NCBI GenBank assembly: GCA_030141605.1
Contig: JAQGDQ010000211.1
Span: 317,533 to 381,532 of the forward strand
DNA from: Tubiluchus corallicola
Lineage: Eukaryota > Priapulida > Priapulimorpha > Priapulimorphida > Tubiluchidae
Length of the DNA stretch: 64,000 nucleotides
Direction of reading: 5' to 3'
A model generated the notes under the pieces. It did not search any database. It saw only the letters and a list, made by a program, of their open reading frames with translations, and was not told the DNA's origin. Shown piece by piece: positions 12,618 to 23,590 of this stretch. Positions within the stretch are counted from its first letter, which is position 1, and each line of letters starts with the position of its first letter. The position numbers and the translations under genes were made by a program.

Positions 12618-13958
12618 ATGACGCTCGAAGAAGAAGAAGACGACCCAGGCGTACCCTATATTAGATTCATCCTCAACTTTATCTCCAATAACCACAACAA
12701 CACCGTGGACCCAAGGAAGCCGATGCTTCGGGTGTCACTGCGGTACGTCTACCAACTGTTCATATTCATCTACGCCATCGTTTTCCTGGTGGGCCTGATC
12801 GGCAACATCCTCATATTGGTGACAATTGTCCGACGGAGGCTCCGCGATCCCACGTACATTTTGATGGCAAATTTGGCGGTGTCGGACGTTGCGAAGTGTC
12901 TTGCGGTGTTACCCATTACGCTCGCCAACCTCCTTATCAAGAACTGGATATATGGCAGTTTTATGTGTTTCTTTCTTCCAATGTTGCAGTCGTTTCCTGT
13001 TCACGTGTCGATGCTTACCTATCTGACAATCGCTATTGATCGATACCGGTTAATACTCCATCCAATAAAGACTAGAATTCCGGCTGGCTTGTGCATTATC
13101 GGTATTTGGGTGTTGGGGCTGTGCCTGGTTCTGCCCTATGCCATCTACGTGAAGTACATTGATCTTGGTCGATTCTGGAAGGGAGAATTTGATGGAGTGG
13201 GTCTTTGCTTGGTTAATGTGGAAAAGAACATTGAAGAATACACCCGTGCCATGTTTGTATGCCTGTACGCCGTTCCTTTGGCCATTATTGCATTCCTTTA
13301 TGTGAAGGTATCATCCGAAATCAAATTCCGTGAAGGACCGTTCACCGTGGTCCAGTTTGCTGAACTTCCTTCAGTCGTTTCTGCTAACGACCACAACTAC
13401 GAGTACGACGCAGGTTACGCGAGCATGCGCACGCACAGCGACGCCAGTGCAACCTCTATGTCGCATGTCACATGGTCGAGCAACGTCAGCGACAACGACA
13501 ATCGGCGAGCATCTGATTGTCATCCAAACACGTACCACAGTCGTCCAATGTCTGTCCTTGGAGATGAGGAAGGATTCGATGCAAAGACAGAGCGAAGAAC
13601 ACAAAAGTATCTTATCACCATGGTGACATTGTTTGCTGCTTGCTGGTGTCCTCTGAACATACTTAATCTGGTTTCACATTTCATCTTTGAGACTTACAAC
13701 AATACAGGGTATTTCGATGTCACTTACATCCTCTTCACCTACATCGGATTTTTGTCGACATGCGTAAATCCGTTTCTGTTCGCATCATGGCGGATGAGCG
13801 ACGTAACCAAGATGCGCTTACGCGGCTACTTCCGGTTTAGTAACCGACGCAGAAGTTCGGGGGCTCGTTCGGGCAACCTGTTGGACGTCAGCCCTCAGCC
13901 ACCTAATGGACATACATCATCAAAGGAGAGCGAGAGCGATTCTAAATCATATGTGTAA
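12618..13958 (+). CDS. Single-exon rhodopsin-class (class A) neuropeptide-type GPCR, 446 aa
   Basis: Plasma-membrane receptor, probably for a small peptide and coupled to G proteins. Seen directly: a ~43-residue acidic N-terminus with one N-glycosylation sequon (Asn27-Asn-Thr29). TM1 (about 44-71) has Asn63 of the GN motif. TM2 (about 80-105) has LAVSD with Asp90. Cys117 opens TM3, which ends in Asp141-Arg142-Tyr143 (DRY). TM4 starts near residue 155, and a Cys near 197 in the second extracellular loop can pair with Cys117. TM5 is followed by a long Ser/Thr/Asn-rich third intracellular loop (about 240-325). TM6 carries CWCP and TM7 carries NPFLF in place of NPxxY. The basic, Ser-rich tail lacks an obvious palmitoylation Cys. 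Length and layout fit invertebrate peptide receptors of the NPY/GPR83-like kind, but the exact subfamily and ligand are not established. The ATG at 12618 is chosen because it leaves a normal short N-terminus. A poly(A) signal lies at 14063. Confidence 0.9.
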   Translation: MTLEEEEDDPGVPYIRFILNFISNNHNNTVDPRKPMLRVSLRYVYQLFIFIYAIVFLVGLIGNILILVTIVRRRLRDPTYILMANLAVSDVAKCLAVLPITLANLLIKNWIYGSFMCFFLPMLQSFPVHVSMLTYLTIAIDRYRLILHPIKTRIPAGLCIIGIWVLGLCLVLPYAIYVKYIDLGRFWKGEFDGVGLCLVNVEKNIEEYTRAMFVCLYAVPLAIIAFLYVKVSSEIKFREGPFTVVQFAELPSVVSANDHNYEYDAGYASMRTHSDASATSMSHVTWSSNVSDNDNRRASDCHPNTYHSRPMSVLGDEEGFDAKTERRTQKYLITMVTLFAACWCPLNILNLVSHFIFETYNNTGYFDVTYILFTYIGFLSTCVNPFLFASWRMSDVTKMRLRGYFRFSNRRRSSGARSGNLLDVSPQPPNGHTSSKESESDSKSYV

Positions 13959-14062
13959 ATGTAGGGTTTGTTTGAGCAAGTCATTTGCCTATTGATTAAC
14001 CCTTCACCTGGCAACATACATTTGCCTGATACAATGTTGTACATGTAAATGTGAATGAATGG

Positions 14063-14068
14063 AATAAA
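14063..14068 (+). terminator. Poly(A) signal of the GPCR gene
   Basis: AATAAA lies 105 bp after the GPCR stop codon and just before the repeat tract that starts near 14,110. Confidence 0.6.
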
Positions 14069-14121
14069 GTAAAACACCATTATCATTACATTTATTGATG
14101 TGTCTTCTACCTTCACTCACT

Positions 14122-14373
14122 CACACACGCACGCACGCACGCACGCATGCACACACACACACACACCCTCTTATTTGCCTCTCTCTCTCTGTCACTCTCT
14201 CTCTCTCTCTCACTCCCGCTTATCTGCCTCTCTCTCTCTCTCTCTCTCTCTATCATGCCATCTTATCTGTCTTTCTCTCTCTCTTTCACTCCCTCTTATC
14301 TGCCCCCTCTCTCTTTCTCTATCATGCCATCTTATCTGTCTTTCTCTCTATGTCTCTCACTCCCGCTTATCTG

Positions 14374-14416
<43 letters not shown>

Positions 14417-14549
14417 TGCCATCTTATCTGTCTTTCTCTCTTCTTTCTCTCTCTCTTTCACTCCCTCTTATCTGCCCCCCTCTCTCTCTATCATGCCATC
14501 TTATCTGTCTTTCTCTCTCTCTTTCTTTTTCTCTCTCTCTTTCATTCTT

Positions 14550-14615
<66 letters not shown>

Positions 14616-14640
14616 GCCTCTCTCTGCCTTTTACCTCACT
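14122..14640 (+). repeat. Compound (ACGC/CA)n and (CT)n repeat
   Basis: Starts with ACGC and CA repeats, then CT runs broken by a recurring block (CATGCCATCTTATCTGTC), seen four times. Lies just after the GPCR poly(A) signal. Confidence 0.9.
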
Positions 14641-14649
14641 TTTTTCTTG

Positions 14650-16125
14650 TTCTCCTTTTTCTTTTACAGCTTTCTACTAACACTGAGTTGTCCTCCATTT
14701 TTTAATCTCCTCATTGATATATTATGCACTTTCTTATGCACCTTGTTTATTTTTGTCTTTTCTCTGCAAAACAATTGTGTAAAGTATGATAAAGCAACGT
14801 ATTTTTATCGTACCTAGATTCCTAGATTCTTAAATTACCTAGATTAATGACAAATCTCGCAAAACGCTACTAAATATGAAAGGTTTTATGCTGATGGTGA
14901 CGACAATGATAATGAATTGATGCTAACTGATGATGATAACGAATTTCCATCGTAACACACTCAAGCAGTTAGCTTTAAAATAATTTACAAGGCTGCTTTT
15001 GTATCATTGTATTGATGATATGTTAGGTCAGTTATAGACACGAATTGAACCATTAATTTTTGTATAATTCAATATTTTCCCAAAAAGTTCATCCTGTTTT
15101 ACTGAAAATATGTTTATACGTTACAGATGCAGATGATTTTAATTTGGAATTAGATAAACAAAATGTTATATATATATATGTTATAATAAATGTTTACATA
15201 TATGTTATAATAAAATGTTGTATTTAATTAAAAACATTGGTGTATATAGAATTCATTTAATTTTGTCTAGCTAACTGAATTACAGGGAGAAAACTGGACC
15301 AGAACTAGGATTAGTATGTGCAAATAACACTCGCTTATTTCAAAAATGCAAAATTAGGTAAAATTCTAGTTCCACTACGTAGAAGTAATGCTCGGGTATT
15401 TCAAAAAGCTCGAAGAATTCAAGATGTTCTAACACATCTTGTCTCGCGAGCGTGTCTGCTCTGGTCAATACTCATCAATGGCATGTTTTCTAGCGTTGTA
15501 GTGTTCATTCTGTTATTTCGGCTGTGTGACGGGTTGAGGTTCGATGAAAGTCCATGATATTGAAGTCTAATATAATGTCAATCATTTTCGTTGACTGCCC
15601 AATCAGCGTGCAAGTTATTTCACACACCTGCAGAGCTTAATAAACGCAAGCACGTTCGGGACATTTAGCTATAGTTCCGTGTAACACTGTTGTGAAAAAT
15701 GCTCAACTTTTCATTAGTTAGCGGGAGAAATATTGGCCTGGTTCTAGATTCTGTCATTGTAAATTGAAATTGCACGTGAATTAGTAGAAATATATAGTCT
15801 AGTTTCGTTTATAGGAAGAAATGTACAACGCTTACGTCGATGAGTTATGAGTTGCTGATCAAACCATTTTGCATTCAAGAAAATACGCAGTTTACTTTAG
15901 TTTATGGTTTTGCAAGTTAGATAAAACAACTATTTAATTAACTTTAAAGAAGGACAAAACAAAATGTTTTTTTCTGGCCAATTTTTATAAACCTCAATAA
16001 GATGTTCACAATCAAAATTAGTTCAAATGTTGTCAAAACTTACATTGTATGTCAATGTAATATTTGGTAATTTTACGCTACTTTTCTGGTTATAATCGTG
16101 GTTAAAAGATACCATTGGGACTTAT
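14650..16125. other. No gene recognised
   Basis: AT-rich unique-looking DNA with a short TA-rich duplication (ATATGTTATAATAAA) at about 15,170-15,215. Confidence 0.5.
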
Positions 16126-16129
16126 GTGA

Positions 16130-16350
16130 CTCGGGCATTCAATATAAGAGTCATCTATGGAACGGAACAGTCAAATTTATTCCATTTCCGTAGCCTGACA
16201 AACGAAAAATTACAAAAACTTAATAAATCTTGCAGACGAGCACATGATTAATTAATATAGAAAAATACATCGCAGGCTTGATGTTCGTATGTTCAAAGGC
16301 AAGAGAGACTTAATATTTTTGATTTGTAAGCAAGGCCAATTGGCTTAGTT
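16130..16350 (+). pseudogene. Degenerate LINE reverse-transcriptase fragment
   Basis: Reads LFHFRSLTNEKLQKLNKSCR-RAH and, after a frameshift, RKIHRRLDVRMFKGKRDL, typical of the region after the LINE RT core. Stops and a frameshift show it is dead. Confidence 0.6.
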
Positions 16351-16545
16351 TCTTTGTTATACTTATGTCTCTGTATTCTGTAGTGCTTTGAAACTTCGTC
16401 TCTACATTCTGTTTAAATTGAAAAGTCGTTTTTGGCTACTTGAAGTGTAAATTTCGTTTAAAAATAGCTGTGCTCTGCAATTTTGTGTTTATGAAAAAGT
16501 GCAATCAGTTTATCTGCTAATTAGACATTAGTTGTGACTGTCATG

Positions 16546-16818
16546 TAGTTTAGTTTAGTTTGGTTTGGTTTGGTTTGGTGTGGTTTGGTTTGGTTTGGTT
16601 TGGTTTGGTTTGGTTTGGTTTGGTTTGGTTTGGTTTGGTTTGGTTTGGTTTGGTTTAGTTTAGTTTAGTTTAGTTTAGTTTAGTTTAGTTTAGTTTAGTT
16701 TAGTTTAGTTTAGTTTAGTTTAGTTTAGTTTAGTTTAGTTTAGTTTAGTTTAGTTTAGTTTAGTTTAGTTTAGTTTAGTTTAGTTTAGTTTAGTTTAGTT
16801 TAGTTTAGTTTAGTTTAG
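16546..16818 (+). repeat. Pentanucleotide array switching from (TTTGG)n to (TTTAG)n
   Basis: A few TTTAG units, then about 21 TTTGG units, then about 32 TTTAG units. The unit is not a known telomere repeat. Confidence 0.9.
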
Positions 16819-17234
16819 ACAGTTGTTGTCCTGCGTGACTGTTGTTCCGAATACTGCTGAGCGTGCTTACGTCATAGAGGAGGCGGAGCGATAGACCAAT
16901 ACGTTTGACGTCAATTCAGTTCAGCTGAACCCCCCCGTCCCCCAATCATACTCTTTTAGGTCTAGGGAGTGCGAGACGCCCGAGGCTTTCACACTAAATC
17001 TTGACCAGGATCTGTAGCGGATAGCCCCTATAGGCTGAATAATAAAATCATAATAATTATAAAATCATAATCCGCCGCTGACCATGACTGATTTGCACTT
17101 GTTTAGATCAGCAGTACTTTGATGTAATAAATTATTCTGTATCCTTACTCGCTTGTTTTGTGCACAATACCCCCCCCCTTTAGCAAATGATTATGTACCA
17201 CCCTTAAACAGCTAATCAAAAAAGCTTGGTAATA

Positions 17235-18110
17235 CTTACATGTGTAATAGAGTGTGGTGAAACTCTGCTTTTTTTATCCAATTTTTTTAAAACTTTACCT
17301 ACTTTGAAGGTTTGATGAGGTAAATTTTCAGGTTTGGAAACACGGGTCTCCACTCATCTTAAAATTTCGGAATACAACTCATTTATAATGTTGCAGATAC
17401 AATTTCCTAACATACAAACTGTCACAGTTCTAGCAATTAGGCCCTATTTACCTGTATACCTGTATGATGCTATTTACCTGTATACTATTCAATTATTTGC
17501 ACCTTTGTAGACTGGAAGTTTACTGTACATTAGGGTGTGGTGGAAATAACATTTTTATCCAATCTTTTTACAACTCTTCCTACTTCGGAAGTTTGATGAG
17601 ATGCTAACATGGGTAAATTTTCAGCTAGATTAAGCTTTGGGAACACGGGTCTCCACTAAGGGTGACCATCGAACGAGTTTTTTAAGTTCGAATTTGATTT
17701 GAACCTGAAATTTTATATTCGAATAATTCATCACTCCAGCCACACACGTTCTTTGGCATTAAAATGTTTGAAGCATCATGCACTTAGCACAATTTAGCTG
17801 CAGTTTCTGTGCAAAATTTTTAGCAAACTAATGGCGGTTTTACTGCAGAACAAAATCAAGTAACATGCACGATCTTTGTAAGACCACTTTTTACTAGTGG
17901 TTCGAAAACTTATTCGAAAATCTTCCAAACTAAATTCGAATTCGCTTCGCATTCGAAATACTGAAATTCAGTTCGATTCGAATTCGAAAGTCACAAATTC
18001 GATTCGATTCGAATTCGCTTTCTGGTAGAGAATGCTCACACCTAGTCTCCACTCATCTTAAGATATCGCAATTACGCTCATTCATGTAGTAATTTGACAA
18101 ACTTTAAAAA
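17235..18110 (+). repeat. Two direct copies of an unclassified repeat (E), the second split by the hAT MITE
   Basis: GTGTGGTG, TTTGATGAG, GTAAATTTTCAG and CACGGGTCTCCACT recur at about 17,250-17,362 and 17,525-18,060. A reverse-oriented piece lies at 19,130-19,185. Confidence 0.65.
17658..18045 (+). mobile_element. hAT-like MITE with 8-bp target duplication
   Basis: Ends AAGGGTGACCATC and (reverse) TAGGTGTGAGCATTC. TCTCCACT is duplicated at 17650-17657 and 18046-18053, the 8-bp length typical of hAT. The interrupted host sequence (GGGTCTCCACTCATCTTA) is intact at about 17345-17362. Inner part is rich in ATTCGAATTCG. Confidence 0.8.
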
Positions 18111-18235
18111 CTATTACATCTACTCCACTGAGTAAAGAAAAGTTGTGTTAAATAGTGATTTTGATTAGATTGGCGATTAAATTATTAAATTAATAATTCA
18201 AGATTAAATGCTTGACGATGCAAGATAAAACTATC

Positions 18236-18975
18236 GTCGAGGCTAAAAGCCTAGTTAGGTGTGGCATCACGTGACCAGCTGATGTTCGAACAGGCTGATT
18301 CAGAAGTAAAGATTGATAATGTAATCCTTCATCATGCTGTAAAGATAATAACAGCCATTCAATATTGCCGAATTGTAACTGTGGATTTCGATTTGTGTCT
18401 GTTGAACACTTTTTGCTGCACTGCCCATTGTATCAACAAACTAGGGTTGCTATGTTTGATAAATTAAATGAAATACTTCTGCCCGAAAACCTTAATATAG
18501 CTGCCTTAGGAACTAATGATCTGTTGAAGTTGTTATTATTCGGAAAAGATGAATTTAACTATGTTGCTAACTGTAAAATATTCCAATGCATACATGACTT
18601 TATATTACGTACTAAACCTTCCTGTAGTTTCTATCTGATATGAAATGCATCAGTCTTAAATATTCGTACATTAATATTTTCTAACCGTCATTTTCTACTA
18701 ATGTCTAATGTAATCTTGTAGTAAAACTTGTGAGCTCGTGTAATTATAGTCTATTCTTACTGTAAATGTTTTTGTAAATAGTGTGTAAAGTCTGTTGTGG
18801 TGAGGATCCTAAATCATGTTGTTCAAACTGTCTGATCCAATCCTATAATAAATTATGTTTAAACTAATCCTTCATCGTGGCTGGAAGCCTAGTTAGATGT
18901 GGTATCACGTGACCAGCTGATGTTCGACCGGCTGACTCAGAAGTAAAGATTGATGACGTAATCCTTCATCGTGGC
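18236..18975 (+). repeat. ~105-bp direct repeats bracketing the LINE fragment
   Basis: 18236-18340 and 18873-18975 share GTGACCAGCTGATGTTCGA and CAGAAGTAAAGATTGAT. They look like an unusually long target-site duplication or a prior tandem repeat. Confidence 0.7.
18341..18866 (+). pseudogene. LINE 3' fragment (zinc-knuckle-like C-terminus and 3' UTR)
   Basis: An open segment to TGA at 18641-18643 encodes CNCGFRFVSVEHFLLHCPLY followed by FDKLNEIL, the C-x-C...H...C pattern at the end of many LINE ORF2 proteins. It is followed by ~220 bp of AT-rich 3' UTR ending near AATAAATTATGTTTAAA. Flanked by ~105-bp direct repeats. Confidence 0.65.
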
Positions 18976-19186
18976 TCCCTCACACGTCACGTAATAAACA
19001 ACAATAATCAGCAAGCAACTTTAACCACTATAATAAACAGACTAACGCAACCACTATACCAATTATTTTACTCACTGACCTAGCAATTTCACCTGTAGTT
19101 TGCAATGATTAATAGTTATCGCGCACAGATGAGTGGAGACACGTGTTCCCAATGTTTAATCAAGCTAAAAATTTACTCATGTTGGT

Positions 19187-19683
<497 letters not shown>

Positions 19684-19689
19684 GTATAG

Positions 19690-21060
19690 ACGATGAAATG
19701 CTTTTTTATGACATGTCCTGCTTATCAAAATGAGAGAAAAGTTGTATTTGAAAATATTTTAAAAATATTTCCTCCTTTTGCAAAAATGCCTGTAAGTGAA
19801 CAGTTTGTGTTTATTAATGGCCTAAATGATGTAGAGATAAGAACCTTAGTAATAAATTTTATATACGACATCAGTAAGAAAAGGGAAGAAAAACAGGACT
19901 GCAAATATCTTTAATTTAAACTCGCAGCCAACAGAATGTATTCTTCTTATTGTTGTTTTTCTGTGTCACAACTGTGCTTTTGTTAGTATTGTACTTTTGT
20001 TATCATTGTGCTTGGGTTATCTTTTGTGTTTGTGTTATCTTTGTGCTTTTGTCATCATTGTGCTTGTGTTATCTTTTGTGCTTTTGTCATCATTGTACTT
20101 GTGCTATCTTTGAGCTTGTGTTATCATTGTGCTTTTGTCATCAGTGTGCTTTTGTTATCATTTTGCTTTTGTCATCATTGTGCTTTTGTTATCATTTTGC
20201 TTTTGTCATCATTGTGCTTTCGTTATCATTGTGCTTTTGTCATCATTCCGCCTTTGTCATCATTGTGCTTTTGTCATCATTCCGTTTTTGTCATCATTGT
20301 GTTTTCGTTATCATTGTACTTTTGTTATTATTGTGCTTGGGTTATCTTTTGTGCTTGTGTTATCTTTGTGCTTTTGTCATCATTGTGCTTGTGTTATCTT
20401 TTGTGCTTTTGTCATCATTGTGCTTGTGCTATCTTTGAGCTTGTGTTATCATTGTGCTTTTGTCATCAGTGTGCCTTTGTTATCATTTTGCTTTTGTCAT
20501 CATTGTGCTTTTGTTGTCATTTTGCTTTTGTCATCATTGTGCTTTCGTTATCATTGTGCTTTTGTGATCATTCCGCCTTTGTCATCATTGTGCTTTTGTC
20601 ATCATTCCGCTTTTGTCATCATTGTGTTTTCGTTATCATTGTGCTTTTGTTATCGTTGTGCCTCTGTTATCATTGTGCTTTTGTCACCATTCCGCTTTTG
20701 TCATCATTGTGTTTTCGTTATCATTGTGCTTTTGTTATCATTGTGCTTGTGTTATCAGTGTGCTTTTCTTATCATTGTGCTTTCATTATCATTGTGCTTT
20801 TGTCATCATTGTGCTTTCGTTATCATTGTGCTTGTGTTATCATTGTGCTTGTGTTATCATTGTGCTTTCGTTATCATTGTGCTTTCGTTATAATTGTGCT
20901 TTCGTTATCGTTGTACTTTTGTTATCATTGTGCTTTTCTTAGTATTGTGTGTTTTTTCGTATTATTGTCCCTCCTACGTTTGAACTGCTCCATATAGGAT
21001 CGACGTTTTTTTCTCTTCGTGTTGTATGCTCTGTAAACACTATATAAAATAAATTGTTTT
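19690..21060 (+). pseudogene. LINE 3' remnant carrying a 17-bp minisatellite
   Basis: 19690-19914 encodes [20 protein letters not shown] and ends at TAA, homologous in pattern to the LINE end at 18.4 kb. The rest resembles a 3' UTR containing the minisatellite and ends near AAAATAAATTG at about 21,050. Confidence 0.55.
19975..20945 (+). repeat. 17-bp minisatellite with ~325-bp higher-order duplication
   Basis: The unit ATTGTGCTTTTGTCATC recurs about 57 times. A block starting CTTGGGTTATC at 20011 is repeated from 20336. Because 17 is not a multiple of 3 and the unit has no stop in any plus frame, long Cys/Val-rich open frames arise; they are not genes. Confidence 0.9.
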
Positions 21061-23554
21061 TTTTATTTAGTAAATTTGTTTATCTACCCGTGTCTCGGTT
21101 TTATTTACACAATAACCTATGAGATTGTGCGAAAACATCCGATTCCCTAGCGAAATCCACCCAAATTAATCCTCTATGCGACACCTGCGTACCGTAAAAC
21201 TCTCATTGTATCTAAAATAGAACTGATTTAGGTCGTTACAGAGGTAAAAATAGTAAAGCTTATTTTATGTAACTGAGAAAATTGCGAATACGGACGTTCT
21301 AATCACCTTCTCAGATTTAGTGCAAATGCTGCGTTTCTATTTATACATTTTCTAAACGCAAATTGTATATATAATGTCGAGAACATAAAAAAATTGTTTG
21401 TTTGATCTTGAAGTGTGACATTTTAATGTAATTAGACTGGAGGTTTTTTCTGTCTAAACTATGGGATATTATTTGTATAGAAAAACAAGTTATTAGAAAT
21501 TAGTATTTTGTTGATCTTCACTGTAGCTTCTTGGTACACGTAAGACATAAGAACTTTTATTTCACACAAAACAAGATATACAGATTGTAGTCAGTTGACA
21601 AGTAAATATTTAAATACTGTGGGAAAAGGGAATGACCATACGGTCTTTTACTCCCGTCCCCTACGTGTGGGGAAAGGGAACGACCTTACGGTCTGTGTTT
21701 TTTCTTAGCTGAATACTCTGCCTGAGGAGAGAATATAGCGTTTGGTACAATGCTAGATTTGGAAGGAGCGATAGACCTTTGGTACAACGAATCGCATATT
21801 TTTACATGGGGAGAGGAACCAACTGGAGACGTCGGCCATTTTACGCAGGTAAGTGTGAAAGCTTAGGCATTGTTTGTTATTGTCTATTAGAGAAAACCCC
21901 ATTACAATTACGAACCCACACACGCGCGCGCGCGCACGCACGCCCGCACGCACACATACAGACACACAGTATCCGGATTACGTCTTGGAAATGAGAAGAT
22001 GAGCTGCACGCTGGCGCCACCTGTAGCCAAGTCCAAAGAAATGATTATTTTTTATTTCAACGTACACATTACTGAGAACCAATAATAATCCTTAAGACAA
22101 TATTTCGTTAGTTTGTGAGAAACATAAGGACCTCGCCATTTGCAGGACACAAATAAACTATGGCTGTTCACAATGTAAATTTCCAAAATTTGCAAAACAA
22201 ACTACGTCAATGAAATATAAATAAATATGTTCATGTCTTTTGCACAAAATGCTAACACAACACAAGCTGTTTCATCTGCATCTACATCTTTACGTCTCAA
22301 AACCTTTTTAAACAGCCCGGGAGATGTCGCAACCAAGGACGTCTGTAAAAAAAGCAGAAGGTTTAGACCATTAAGGTACTGGTCCACTGTGTCCCACAGC
22401 CAACACAGCCAAGTGTTCATCCCTTCTAGCCGGACTATTGAATTCAGCATATTCAACGTGAATTTTCCGCTCACATTAATCATATTATAAATAATAATCT
22501 AATTAATCAGAATCTCACTAGTGCGAGCGATCTGATATCGTGTTTGCTGAGTTTGATTAGCCACCTATAAGCAATAAGCATTGGACTGTCATGGTGACTG
22601 AATCGCTATATATATGGAGGTCTAGACGCGTGACTTATAAACAGAAGGCCTCTAGTTCAAATGCAGGACGTACCCCCACTTATGTAGTGATACCCACATC
22701 AATAAATTAGGAAAAGTTCGACTGTATGTGACAGGGCTCTCGCAGCTAAAAGTGTAATGAAAGACGAGTAAACAGTAACAGTAATTGTTGATTGACGGAA
22801 AAGAAAAAATTTACGTGTACAAAGTGAACAAAATACATGCTGGCAATTTTGCAAATTGGCACTTTCTGTTGATGGTGGTTTTGGTGAACAGGTTCGTGCG
22901 TATCCACGGAAGTAAAGCACTATCTTATTTTCAAGGTCTTTCTTCCATATGTTTCTACATGATATGAACATTTACATGATTATCATATATACCATTGCCT
23001 TCAGTCTCATGGCCATCGATTATATACTCTTGTTAAGGCAATTATATTTTTTGGGATGTTGGTGGGCCTTAATTTCCATCACATTCTATTTCCATGCAAA
23101 TCCTTAACGGAAGTGCCTCTGGAAGGTATATCTGATGGCTCAGTTTTAATCCAGTTATAAGCCACCTACAATGTTAATTTCACTTAGGCCAGTGAAGGTA
23201 TATTAAAAGTTGAATTTAATAATTTGGGTTCAAGCCGTTGCTATCACAATGTAAGTAGATTTATATTAAATTTTATATACACCAATTATTGATACAGCTA
23301 GTTAGGGGTAGCGGACACTTAGTCACATTACACAAATTCTCTGATACAGCCTAAAAGCTCACGAAGTAAGTAAAACGAAAGTGATTCGAATCAAACTATT
23401 GTGTAGGAATCGGAGGCTGTCCTTACACTACCGGGCAAAATCGTGTACATTGCACACACTGTTTACTTGAGTGGAGGCATGTACTTATTATAATTACCTA
23501 ATTCGCGATTTTCGAAGCTTTTTGGTTGGGTGTCGGCGTTTAGATTAGTCCAAA
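21061..23554. other. Upstream region of ETFA, no other gene recognised
   Basis: Contains a GGGAAAGGGAACGACC-type duplication (21,620-21,700) and an alternating purine/pyrimidine CA/CG run (21,915-21,968). The ETFA promoter should lie in the last few hundred bases, but no TATA or initiator stands out. Confidence 0.45.
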
Positions 23555-23590
23555 ATGTATCGTACCTTGTACAGACGAGTGAGCAATCAG
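23555..23590 (+). CDS. ETFA: ETFA exon 1 (presequence, residues 1-12)
   Basis: ATG followed by [12 protein letters not shown] and donor CAG|GTACT. Phase 0 joins it to exon 2 without a stop, and together they give a basic amphipathic presequence. Chosen over other upstream ATGs on these grounds only. Confidence 0.75.

Noticed and set aside
16546-16818. Possible interstitial telomere
   Set aside because: The unit TTTAG/TTTGG is not TTAGG or TTAGGG in any rotation.
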